Source: JANQEU01 sp965228045 (GTDB taxonomy: Bacteria; Bacteroidota; Bacteroidia; Cytophagales; Cyclobacteriaceae). From it: a stretch of DNA of 64,000 nucleotides. Location: the NCBI GenBank assembly GCA_965228045.1, contig OZ245789.1, forward strand, positions 3,844,001 through 3,908,000, given 5' to 3'. A model generated the notes under the pieces. That model worked only from the letters and a program-made list of their open reading frames with translations. It made no database searches and had not been told where the DNA came from. Below, one piece after another: positions 33,525 to 40,776 of this stretch. Position 1 is the first letter of the stretch; each line of letters opens with the position of its first letter. Position numbers and translations under genes: made by a program.

Positions 33525-36230
33525 ATGTCTCAGGATTTCTTTGGTATCGAAAAAGAACTTAAAACAGCTTTAGGAACACATAAATATTACAGCCTGAAGG
33601 ATTTATCGGCAAAAAGACCGGAAGTACAGAATCTTCCCTACTCTATCCGAATCCTTCTGGAAAATGCAATTCGAAACTACGATGCATTTGCCGTTACCGA
33701 GGATCACCTGGAAACGCTATTGAACTGGAAATCGACCGCCAATGAAAAAGACATACCCTACAAACCCGCTCGTGTCTTGATGCAGGATTTTACGGGTGTG
33801 CCGGCTGTAGTGGACATGGCTTCTATTCGCTCGGAAGTATCACGAAAAGGGAAAGACACAGGAAAAACTAACCCGGTGGTGCCGGCAGACATGGTGATTG
33901 ATCACTCAGTAATGGTGGACTTCTTTGGTACACAGAATTCGTATCAACGAAATGTAGAGATTGAATATGAAAGAAACGAAGAGCGATACAAGCTTCTGAA
34001 ATGGGCACAAAAAGCCTTTACCAATTTTAGTGTGGTCCCTCCAGGTATGGGAATCTGTCACCAGGTCAACCTTGAGTATCTCGCTCAGGGAGTGATCGCA
34101 CGGGATGGCTATCTATTTCCTGATACCCTTGTGGGAACGGACTCACACACACCCATGGTGAATGGAATAGGAGTTCTGGGCTGGGGCGTTGGTGGAATTG
34201 AAGCGGAAGCAGCCATGCTGGGCCAACCAATCTATATGATCCTGCCACAAGTGGTTGGTCTGGAGCTTACAGGGAAATTGCCTGAAGGAGCCACCTCCAC
34301 GGATATGGTATTGACCATTGTAAAACTTCTAAGAGATTACGGCGTGGTGGGCAAGATCGTGGAGGTTTTTGGAAGTGGACTGGACTTCCTGACAGTGGCT
34401 GACAGAGCTACTATCTCTAATATGTCTCCGGAATTTGGTTGCACAGATACGCATTGGCCTATTGATGACCAAACATTGGCATACATGCAAAAAACCAATC
34501 GATCAAAGGAACACATCGACATGGTGGAAGCTTACGCCAAAGAAAACCTTCTTTGGAGAGATCCGAATGACAAAATTGATTACACAGACGTGCTGCACCT
34601 TGATCTGGGTACAGTTGAGCCAACCATATCCGGTCCGAAAAGGCCTCAGGACAAAATATTGCTCAGGGAAGCGAAAGAAAAGGTAAAAAGCTTACTAGGT
34701 GAGAGCTACAGCCGTGAATACGTACCCGTAGCGGAGCGCGATGGGTCAACAGGTCTGGTAGAAGGAAAGATCAAATCCATCCCGATGAAAAAGTCGGACC
34801 TGAAGTACGACTTGTCGGATGGAGCTGTAGTGATCGCGGCCATCACTTCCTGCACCAATACATCCAACCCTAGTGTAATGATCGGGGCCGGACTCGTTGC
34901 CAAGAAAGCAGTAGAACTTGGGCTGAACATTAAACCATGGGTAAAAACATCCCTGGCTCCCGGCTCTCGGGTAGTGACAGAATACCTGGAAAAATCACAG
35001 CTTCTTCCCTATTTAGAGGCATTGAAGTTCCATGTCGTAGGATACGGTTGTACAACCTGTATCGGAAACTCCGGTGACATGATGCCGGAGATACAGAAGG
35101 CGGTCATTGAAAATGATCTGGTCGTATGCTCCGCATTGTCAGGTAACAGAAACTTTGAAGCCAGAATTCATCCTAACATCAAGATGAATTTCCTTGCTTC
35201 TCCGATGCTGGTTGTGGCTTATGCCATTGCGGGTAGAATGGATTTTGATATGGTAAATGAGCCCCTTGGTACGAATTCAAATGGTGATGAAATTTTCCTT
35301 AAAGATGTATGGCCAACCCTGGAGGAAATCAATGGAGTAATGGACAAAGTGCTTACACCGGAGGATTTTGCCAAGACATACGCAACCGTATTTGATGGTG
35401 ACAGTACCTGGCAGAAGCTGGATGCCCCTTCAGGTAAAATCTATGAATGGGACGACAAATCAACCTATATACAGGAGGCACCATTCTTCCAGGACATCCA
35501 GGAGGAAGTGCCGGAACCGGAAGACATTACAGGTGCCAAAGTGCTCTTGCAATTAGGGGATATGGTAACCACGGACCATATTTCACCCGCCGGAAAATTC
35601 CATCCTGAACAACCGGCAGGAAAGTACCTGGTCGAGCATGGTGTGGAACAGAAAGATTTTAATTCTTACGGTAGCCGACGTGGAAACCACGAAGTCATGA
35701 TGAGAGGGACTTTTGCCAACGTGAGAATTAAAAACAAGCTGGCCAAAAAAGAAGGCGGATGGACTACCTATCACCCGACTGGTGAAGAAATCACTGTATA
35801 TGATGCCGCCATGAAGTACGCGGAAAATGATACTCCTCTGGTAGTGATAGGTGGTAAAGAATACGGATCAGGCTCATCAAGGGACTGGGCTGCCAAAGGA
35901 ACTACTCTGCTTGGTGTGAAAGCCGTGATCACAGAAAGTTTTGAAAGAATACACCGGTCAAACCTCGTGGGAATGGGTGTACTGCCTCTGGTATTCATGG
36001 AAGGTGAAACTCAGGAAACACTAGGTCTGCAAGGTGATGAGACCTATGACATAAAGGGACTTTCCTCAGATCTTACCCCAGGTAAAGTGGTAGATGTGAC
36101 TGCGACCAAACCCGATGGCTCCAAAATTGAATTTCAGGCAAAATTGAGATTGGATTCGGGGGTTGACGTTGAATACTACAAGCATGGAGGTATCCTTAAC
36201 TACGTTCTAAGACAGTTCATTAAGGAATAG
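33525..36230 (+). CDS. acnA: Aconitate hydratase A (IRP1/AcnA type)
   Basis: The 901-residue protein is a full-length AcnA. The 4Fe-4S ligands are C443 ('TSCTNTSNPS'), C509 and C512 ('GYGCTTCIGNSGD'). It also has 'VGTDSHTPMVNGIGVLGWGV', and the swivel domain at the C-terminus with 'EYGSGSSRDWAAKG' and 'FERIHRSNLVGMGVLPL'. It converts citrate to isocitrate in the TCA cycle. Its stop is directly followed, in the same frame, by the remnant of an M16 peptidase (36231-36434) and then a terminator. No gene for other TCA enzymes is adjacent. Confidence 0.97.
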   Translation: MSQDFFGIEKELKTALGTHKYYSLKDLSAKRPEVQNLPYSIRILLENAIRNYDAFAVTEDHLETLLNWKSTANEKDIPYKPARVLMQDFTGVPAVVDMASIRSEVSRKGKDTGKTNPVVPADMVIDHSVMVDFFGTQNSYQRNVEIEYERNEERYKLLKWAQKAFTNFSVVPPGMGICHQVNLEYLAQGVIARDGYLFPDTLVGTDSHTPMVNGIGVLGWGVGGIEAEAAMLGQPIYMILPQVVGLELTGKLPEGATSTDMVLTIVKLLRDYGVVGKIVEVFGSGLDFLTVADRATISNMSPEFGCTDTHWPIDDQTLAYMQKTNRSKEHIDMVEAYAKENLLWRDPNDKIDYTDVLHLDLGTVEPTISGPKRPQDKILLREAKEKVKSLLGESYSREYVPVAERDGSTGLVEGKIKSIPMKKSDLKYDLSDGAVVIAAITSCTNTSNPSVMIGAGLVAKKAVELGLNIKPWVKTSLAPGSRVVTEYLEKSQLLPYLEALKFHVVGYGCTTCIGNSGDMMPEIQKAVIENDLVVCSALSGNRNFEARIHPNIKMNFLASPMLVVAYAIAGRMDFDMVNEPLGTNSNGDEIFLKDVWPTLEEINGVMDKVLTPEDFAKTYATVFDGDSTWQKLDAPSGKIYEWDDKSTYIQEAPFFQDIQEEVPEPEDITGAKVLLQLGDMVTTDHISPAGKFHPEQPAGKYLVEHGVEQKDFNSYGSRRGNHEVMMRGTFANVRIKNKLAKKEGGWTTYHPTGEEITVYDAAMKYAENDTPLVVIGGKEYGSGSSRDWAAKGTTLLGVKAVITESFERIHRSNLVGMGVLPLVFMEGETQETLGLQGDETYDIKGLSSDLTPGKVVDVTATKPDGSKIEFQAKLRLDSGVDVEYYKHGGILNYVLRQFIKE

Positions 36231-36434
36231 TCCCCAATCGTCCAAAACCTTCAACTCAATGATCTGAAGTCATTCCAGGAGAAGATGATCAAGAACAATA
36301 ACTTCATCACGGTGCTCATTGGCCACAAGGATAAAATTGACTTTGATGCACTTTCGGATTACGGAACGGTGAAAGAAGTTACCCTGGATGAACTCTTCGG
36401 CTATGAAAGTACTGAAAAGGTAGTAATACAATAA
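36231..36434 (+). pseudogene. Remnant: C-terminal tail of an M16-family metallopeptidase
   Basis: The reading frame that continues directly after the aconitase stop is open for 67 codons to a TAA at 36432. Its translation contains 'LQLNDLKSFQEKMIKNNNF', 'ITVLIGHKDKIDFDALSDYG' and 'VKEVTLDELFGY'. This is the hallmark end of Bacteroidota M16 peptidases, in which a helix is followed by an 'IVGDKKKIDLDALKKYG'-type strand and 'LFGY'. There is no upstream part, no HxxEH zinc site and no start codon before an internal ATG at 36285. I read it as the leftover 3' end of a gene lost by deletion. The terminator at 36445-36479 would have belonged to that gene. Confidence 0.75.
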
Positions 36435-36444
36435 CAACCTCTTA

Positions 36445-36479
36445 AAGCCCGGCTGATTTATCTTCCGGGCTTATTTTTT
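36445..36479 (+). terminator. Rho-independent terminator behind the acnA/M16 remnant
   Basis: AAGCCCGG and CCGGGCTT form an eight-pair stem around a 12-base loop, followed by ATTTTTT. It sits 10 bases after the stop of the M16 remnant and probably now ends acnA transcription. Confidence 0.85.
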
Positions 36480-36491
36480 GTAAATTGTGGA

Positions 36492-36505
36492 TTCATTTAA
36501 ATGAA
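36492..36505. promoter_or_regulatory. 14-bp perfect palindrome upstream of a lipoprotein gene
   Basis: TTCATTTAAATGAA is a perfect palindrome 20 bases upstream of the ATG at 36526; a second inverted repeat, AATTC-N5-GAATT, follows at about 36511. The position would suit an operator, but the sequence is AT-rich and could be chance. Confidence 0.3.
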
Positions 36506-36525
36506 CCTACAATTCAATTAGAATT

Positions 36526-37317
36526 ATGAAAAATCTAAACCGGATAGTACAAATATTTGTGATCATAGCCATTATTTCGGCTTGTTCTCAGTCATCTCAA
36601 AATTCAGGTGAACAAGATTCAGCAAGTGAACCGGAGGCCACGGCAAAACTAACCCTTACCAAGGCTCCGGCATCACCGGAATTTGCAGAAGCGCAACTGA
36701 TTGCGGATGTCTATGACATGACGCCAACGGATACCAGCATCAATGCAAGTTTTGAATTTGTTGTTGAAAACTATGACCTGGGTGTCCAAACACCCGATGC
36801 GGCCGAAAGAGGTATTGCCAATTCAGGTAACGGTCAACATATACATCTTATTATCAATAATGGCCCCTATTCGGCCCATTATGAACCCGCATTTGAAAAG
36901 CAACTTGATAAAGGAGAAAATGTGGTGCTTGCATTTCTATCAAGATCTTATCACGAAAGTGTAAAAAATCCTAATGCATTTTTTCTGGAGGTTTTTACCG
37001 AGGACGATGCAATGCCGGAATTTGACCTCGAAGGACAGCATATGTTTTACAGCCGTCCAAAAGGAACATACAGTGGAGCGGACACTGAGAAGTTGATGAT
37101 CGATTTTTATCTGATCAATACCTCTATCTCCCCTGACGGAAACAAAGTGAGAGCCACCGTGAATGGTCAGGAGTTTATGATAGACGAGTGGGCTCCTTAC
37201 TACGTGGAAGGATTACCAAAAGGCACCGCGACAGTTAAACTGGAGCTTCTCGACTCCAATGGCAATCTGATACCAGGTCCATTCAATTCTGTAACCAGAG
37301 AAGTAACACTGGAATAA
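36526..37317 (+). CDS. Predicted lipoprotein, function unknown
   Basis: The 263-residue protein has a lipoprotein signal peptide with lipobox 'IISAC' (Cys 20), followed by a Ser/Gln/Glu-rich linker. The mature domain includes 'GNGQHIHLIINNGPYSAHYE' and 'GEFVVLAFLSRSYHES'-like strands, with His residues that could bind a metal, and a C-terminal Ig-like sandwich ('IDEWAPYYVEGLPKGTATVK', 'ELLDSNGNLIPGPFNSV'). I do not recognise a named family. It is probably anchored to the outer membrane facing the periplasm or surface. It is flanked by terminators, so it is a single-gene unit. Confidence 0.75.
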   Translation: MKNLNRIVQIFVIIAIISACSQSSQNSGEQDSASEPEATAKLTLTKAPASPEFAEAQLIADVYDMTPTDTSINASFEFVVENYDLGVQTPDAAERGIANSGNGQHIHLIINNGPYSAHYEPAFEKQLDKGENVVLAFLSRSYHESVKNPNAFFLEVFTEDDAMPEFDLEGQHMFYSRPKGTYSGADTEKLMIDFYLINTSISPDGNKVRATVNGQEFMIDEWAPYYVEGLPKGTATVKLELLDSNGNLIPGPFNSVTREVTLE

Positions 37318-37338
37318 AGAAATATTTAACATTTGTCC

Positions 37339-37366
37339 AAAGGAGTGCAATGCACTCCTTTTTTAT
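37339..37366 (+). terminator. Rho-independent terminator after the lipoprotein gene
   Basis: AAAGGAGTG and CACTCCTTT pair around a short CAATG loop, followed by a T-rich run. It begins 21 bases after the stop at 37317. Confidence 0.85.
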
Positions 37367-37401
37367 TTTAAACAACTCCAATCGGCATTGCCAAAGCCTT
37401 T

Positions 37402-37409
37402 TATATTTG
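37402..37409 (+). promoter_or_regulatory. Bacteroidota -7 promoter box
   Basis: TATATTTG matches TAnnTTTG exactly and ends 14 bases before the ATG at 37424. No good -33 element is seen. It overlaps the upstream in-frame extension from TTG 37388 and so supports the ATG start. Confidence 0.5.
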
Positions 37410-37423
37410 TCAAAAAAACGCTC

Positions 37424-37894
37424 ATGAGAAAATCTTACCTGGCCTTAGCTTTCGTGGCTCTATCCCTGGCCTACTCCTGCGGAGACAAAGAAGAAGCCCC
37501 TCCCGATCCATTTCTGGAACTGACTGATTTTGATTTTGACTTTAATACGCTAAATGGATGTGAATTTGACACTGGAAATCCAGGTACCGCCTTCGACCAT
37601 ACTTTAAGCTGGCGTTCTACGGATAATATCACTCCAGTAAGTCTTACTGCGGTAGTAGATTACGGCTCGGGCACTTTTGAGATGGACATTCCGACGGACG
37701 TAATGACAGTGGAAGTCAGTGGTGGTGGAGGTTCAAGAAGCGATGATGTCTATGAAGGTACAATTTCTTTCAGCTGGTGCTATCGCTTTGGGTCCGAAGA
37801 TGTTTCTGAGTTTGAATACACCTGGGAGCTTAGAACTTCATCGTTTACAGAAACTTTGATGACTACCCTCAATCGTCCTTCCGGAGCGAACTAA
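37424..37894 (+). CDS. Predicted lipoprotein, function unknown
   Basis: From ATG 37424 the product has 156 residues. The signal peptide ends in the lipobox 'LAYSC' (Cys 18), followed by an acidic 'GDKEEAPPDP' linker. The mature part is acidic and beta-rich ('LELTDFDFDFNTLNGCEFDT', 'TLSWRSTDNI', 'YTWELRTSSFTETLM'), like a small Ig- or PKD-like domain, with one Cys pair (in 'LNGCEF' and 'SFSWCYRF') that may form a disulfide. No named family recognised. It faces a beta-barrel gene across a strong bidirectional terminator. Confidence 0.75.
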   Translation: MRKSYLALAFVALSLAYSCGDKEEAPPDPFLELTDFDFDFNTLNGCEFDTGNPGTAFDHTLSWRSTDNITPVSLTAVVDYGSGTFEMDIPTDVMTVEVSGGGGSRSDDVYEGTISFSWCYRFGSEDVSEFEYTWELRTSSFTETLMTTLNRPSGAN

Positions 37895-37905
37895 AGAAGA
37901 TTATA

Positions 37906-37945
37906 GACATAAAAAAAGGGAGTCGAGACTCCCTTTTTTTATGTC
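37906..37945. terminator. Bidirectional terminator between convergent genes
   Basis: A perfect inverted repeat with 19-base arms (37906-37924 and 37927-37945) has core GGGAGTC/GACTCCC flanked by A7 and T7 runs, so it works as an intrinsic terminator in both directions, for the lipoprotein gene (+) and the beta-barrel gene (-). Confidence 0.92.
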
Positions 37946-37963
37946 TTTTTCGAAAATGTTATC

Positions 37964-38641
37964 TTAAAAAGTGACACCAATTCCTAATCGAATGGAGCCG
38001 ATGGAGACATCCTGATCGAATGTCGTACCAGTTGCGCTATCGTAAAACGAGTATTCTAGTTTACCCGGACTAATTTCAAATTGTCCAAACAATTTGGTCC
38101 ATGATACATTAAAACCGAGGGCAGTTCTGATACCAAACGCAGCTCCGTCATTATAGACATTGGTAAATCCATCCTCATAATCAGGTCCTAGTCCCAGAAC
38201 CGGTCCTAACCGGAAATACCCTGTCAGATTAGTATCGTCATTTGGCTTGTAATTGAAACTGGGACCTAGCTTATATTCAATAAAAAAGTAAGGAACATAA
38301 GTAGATTCTACCGGTAAAGCTTCGCTTGCATCATCCAGGGGATTTAACTGCATCACAAGTCCGTGAAAAAGGCCGATCTCCATAGTAGGATCCAACTCAT
38401 ATATCTGCAAGTGATTGGCCACACCCAAAGCGAAGCCTGTACTCGCTGGTCCCTGACTTTTGAAATTCCCGGACGGGGCAGCCAGGGATATATATGCTGC
38501 TTTGTAACCATTGCTACTGGCTTTTTGTCGGGGGGCAGATTGCTGAGTTTGTGTCTGTTGCCTACCGCCTCCAGTGATTTGAGCCAGGGATGAATGGCCA
38601 ATAAATAAAATTGCTATCAGAAAAATGTAATTCTTTATCAT
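37964..38641 (-). CDS. Outer-membrane beta-barrel protein, function unknown
   Basis: The 225-residue protein has a signal peptide ('FLIAILFIGHSSLAQ', cleaved near residue 20), a Gln/Thr-rich low-complexity linker ('GGGRQQTQTQQSAPRQK'), and then amphipathic strands: 'GYKAAYISLAAPSGNFKSQG', 'FALGVANHLQIYEL', 'VPYFFIEYKLGPSFNYKPND', 'RTALGFNVSWTKLFGQFEIS'. It ends 'IGSIRLGIGVTF', with the aromatic terminal residue typical of Bam-assembled barrels. It is probably a small outer-membrane barrel of 8-10 strands. Its partner or cargo is unknown. Confidence 0.78.
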   Translation of the reverse strand: MIKNYIFLIAILFIGHSSLAQITGGGRQQTQTQQSAPRQKASSNGYKAAYISLAAPSGNFKSQGPASTGFALGVANHLQIYELDPTMEIGLFHGLVMQLNPLDDASEALPVESTYVPYFFIEYKLGPSFNYKPNDDTNLTGYFRLGPVLGLGPDYEDGFTNVYNDGAAFGIRTALGFNVSWTKLFGQFEISPGKLEYSFYDSATGTTFDQDVSIGSIRLGIGVTF

Positions 38642-38678
38642 GTTATTATAGTTGGTGTTTAAATAGGGATTGTGGGGA

Positions 38679-39686
38679 TTACATTACGTCAAATTTCCAC
38701 ACGTTGAATTTACCGTCCTCATTTCCTCTTTGCGATAGGAAGAAAAGAGATTTACCGTCCGGTGACCACTGCGGAGACATGTCATGTCCACCGTGAAAAG
38801 TCAATTGTCGAAGGTTAGTACCGTCCAATCTGATCAGGTAAAGATCAAGGTTCTTTGGTCGTGTCGGGGATTCCTGAGTTGATCCTACACAAGCAATTAT
38901 GTCGCCCCTTGGTGAAATCGCAGGACTTGAAAATCCTCTTTCAGGATCATTCAGGATCATGGTTTCCGTACCGACTTTCAGGTCGATCATCCAAATCTCC
39001 CCTCTTCCTTCACCATCTTTACTGTTTCGGGTTACGATCATTTTGGTTTCATCCGGAGTAAGGTTTGGTGTAAATCCTTCCGTGAATTGTGTTAATAAAG
39101 AAGAATTGAGGTTAACATTCCACAAATAATACCGGCCATTTTCTTCTCTGGTAAAATAGATGCTGTTACCATCTGATGTGAACTGGGGGCCTAACTCGTT
39201 GGTGGATGCGGCAGTCACTTGCTGAACAGCCGCGCCTTCCGTAGCGTTTATGAGGTAGATATTTTGATAAGCTCCTCTTTGCTCCGTAAAAGCAATCTGA
39301 CTTCCGTCAGGTGAGAAGGTCATGTCATTTACATGACGGTTGAAGGTACGTTGAACCGTAGCCCGGCCTCCGCTGATATTTTTGATGTAGAGATTCAGGA
39401 ACTCATTGGATTCAGCAATGTATGCCAGCTTCTCTCCATCGGGAGAGATGGCTATCATAGGGGCTGCATACCACTGAAGTCTTTTAGTGATGTCATCGAC
39501 GATAATAGGCGGTCTGACAACTTTCTCGTCTTCCCTGGTATATTGAACAAAACTCATGCCTCCCTCCTCGGGTACCGAGACGCTTGCATAGTCCACGATA
39601 AATTTTGGGTTACAATCTACCAGCACGATAAGGGTAAATAGAAGCAACAGAGAAAAAACAATGCTAAATAGTCGATTGGTTTTCAT
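38679..39686 (-). CDS. Lipoprotein with six-bladed PD40/TolB-like beta-propeller
   Basis: The 335-residue protein has a lipoprotein-type signal ('LLLLFTLIVLVDC', Cys 26) and then a chain of WD40-like PD40 repeats. Blades can be seen at 'MIAISPDGEKLAYIAESNEF', 'MTFSPDGSQIAFTEQRGAYQ', 'PQFTSDGNSIYFTREENGRY', 'PNLTPDETKMIVTRNSKDGE', 'PAISPRGDIIACVGSTQESP' and 'PQWSPDGKSLFFLSQRGNED'. TolB has this domain, but TolB's N-terminal part is absent. It probably acts as a binding platform on the periplasmic side of the outer membrane. A 16-bp palindrome in the upstream gap may regulate it. Confidence 0.82.
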   Translation of the reverse strand: MKTNRLFSIVFSLLLLFTLIVLVDCNPKFIVDYASVSVPEEGGMSFVQYTREDEKVVRPPIIVDDITKRLQWYAAPMIAISPDGEKLAYIAESNEFLNLYIKNISGGRATVQRTFNRHVNDMTFSPDGSQIAFTEQRGAYQNIYLINATEGAAVQQVTAASTNELGPQFTSDGNSIYFTREENGRYYLWNVNLNSSLLTQFTEGFTPNLTPDETKMIVTRNSKDGEGRGEIWMIDLKVGTETMILNDPERGFSSPAISPRGDIIACVGSTQESPTRPKNLDLYLIRLDGTNLRQLTFHGGHDMSPQWSPDGKSLFFLSQRGNEDGKFNVWKFDVM

Positions 39687-39740
39687 GAGCGTTTAAGTAA
39701 GATAGGATTATAAGATTTTTGTACAACAATGATAGCATAA

Positions 39741-39757
39741 AAGGCTCAACGAGCCTT
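39741..39757 (-). terminator. Candidate terminator after the TMEM175-like gene
   Basis: AAGGCTC and GAGCCTT form a perfect seven-pair stem with a three-base loop; on the minus strand it is followed by TTTTA. It lies about 100 bases downstream of the TMEM175-like stop. The T run is weak. Confidence 0.45.
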
Positions 39758-39774
39758 GCAAATTTGGATTCTCC

Positions 39775-39790
39775 TTTGAAATATTTCAAA
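39775..39790. promoter_or_regulatory. 16-bp perfect palindrome upstream of the beta-propeller lipoprotein gene
   Basis: TTTGAAATATTTCAAA is its own reverse complement. It lies about 90 bases upstream of the ATG at 39686 in the only gap between two minus-strand genes. A palindrome of this length is a plausible operator site. Confidence 0.35.
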
Positions 39791-39856
39791 ATGAAACGTC
39801 AGAAATATTATTATTCTACCCCAAAAATGACCAAAGTTAGGTATGTCCATCTTGCA

Positions 39857-40624
39857 CTATGACTTATTTCCGAATCTATTTTCGGTGATCCTTTTCATTA
39901 TGAATCCATACGGAATCATAATTATGGGGTAGGTCAAGTAAATCAATCCCGCTGCGCTGAACGCAAAAGCATCGTTACCTGGGGCCAGTTTCGTGATAAG
40001 GATACTTAGTGTTGGCGGCACCGCCATAAGCAAATTTGTGATCATGGATGATTTAGTCTCAAATTCCTCCTGAGGTGTGAGGTTTAAAGAACTCTTTTTC
40101 ATCAGGGCAATCATATACAAAGCCGAAATGGTCATGAAGATCAGTACGGCCCCCATTCCATAATAGATCATCAATTGCGGAGCGTCCCTGAGAGGAAGCA
40201 TTGTGGTAAACAGATCATCAAAACCACGACTGTCTCCGGTAAAGGCATAAGTGATCATTTTGTAGAGTACCTGCATCAGAAATTTTAATGGATACACATA
40301 AAAAAGCAGCAAAAACAACAAAAACGTATTCACCGCCACAGTTAATGGGTCCTTCAAACCGTATCTGATAAAAAACAGATAATGTTGATACCAGATGACC
40401 ATCAGCAGACTGATCGTAGCGCCAAATGGCACAAAATCCACCATGAATTTTTCCAGGTCCGCATAGGTTTCAGGATTCCGGGAAGATAAAAGCAGTAAAC
40501 CAATGGCAATGGCAAATACACCATCACTAAGGGCTTCGATTCTGGTATTGTCTACGCCTCTGAATTTAAATCCGGCCTTTGACCGACTTTTTTTGGATTT
40601 AAGTTTTGCCCTTATCCCAATCAT
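39857..40624 (-). CDS. TMEM175-family (DUF1211) potassium channel-like membrane protein
   Basis: The TMEM175 signature is 'RIEALSDGVFAIAIGLLLLS', in which the RxxxFSD-like segment (here R-x3-L-S-D-G-V-F) lines the pore of bacterial K+ channels. About six hydrophobic segments follow; 'MVIWYQHYLFFIRYGLKDPL' matches the second family block. From ATG 40624 the protein has 255 residues. An upstream TTG at 40729 would add 35 hydrophobic residues, but it lies inside the palindrome at 40724-40742, so the ATG is preferred. Channel function is inferred from family. Confidence 0.82.
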   Translation of the reverse strand: MIGIRAKLKSKKSRSKAGFKFRGVDNTRIEALSDGVFAIAIGLLLLSSRNPETYADLEKFMVDFVPFGATISLLMVIWYQHYLFFIRYGLKDPLTVAVNTFLLFLLLFYVYPLKFLMQVLYKMITYAFTGDSRGFDDLFTTMLPLRDAPQLMIYYGMGAVLIFMTISALYMIALMKKSSLNLTPQEEFETKSSMITNLLMAVPPTLSILITKLAPGNDAFAFSAAGLIYLTYPIIMIPYGFIMKRITENRFGNKS

Positions 40625-40723
40625 ATTCCATAAAGCTAATACAAAGACTCCTGGTGACAGAATAAAAAAAATGGCTAAAACGCAACCTTGTAATGCATAA
40701 TACCATTTAATACACAGTGTCAG

Positions 40724-40753
40724 ATGCAACCTTTGGTTGCATTAATTCATCTA
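40724..40753 (+). promoter_or_regulatory. Palindrome and possible ECF-type promoter before the FtsX-like permease
   Basis: ATGCAACC-TTT-GGTTGCAT is a perfect inverted repeat (40724-40742). The left arm contains GCAACC (40726-40731), resembling the AAC-core -35 element of ECF sigma promoters, and CATCTA (40748-40753) lies 16 bases downstream like an ECF -10. The start at 40777 is 23 bases further. A second GCAACCTT occurs at 40682-40689. A repressor site is the alternative reading. Confidence 0.4.
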
Positions 40754-40776
40754 ATCAATAAGAAAAACTCAAAATC

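Noticed and set aside
37906..37945. Long 19-bp inverted repeat considered as a transposon end or recombination site
   Set aside because: It lies between two convergent gene ends and has A7/T7 runs flanking a GC core, which is a bidirectional intrinsic terminator; no transposase or target duplication is nearby.
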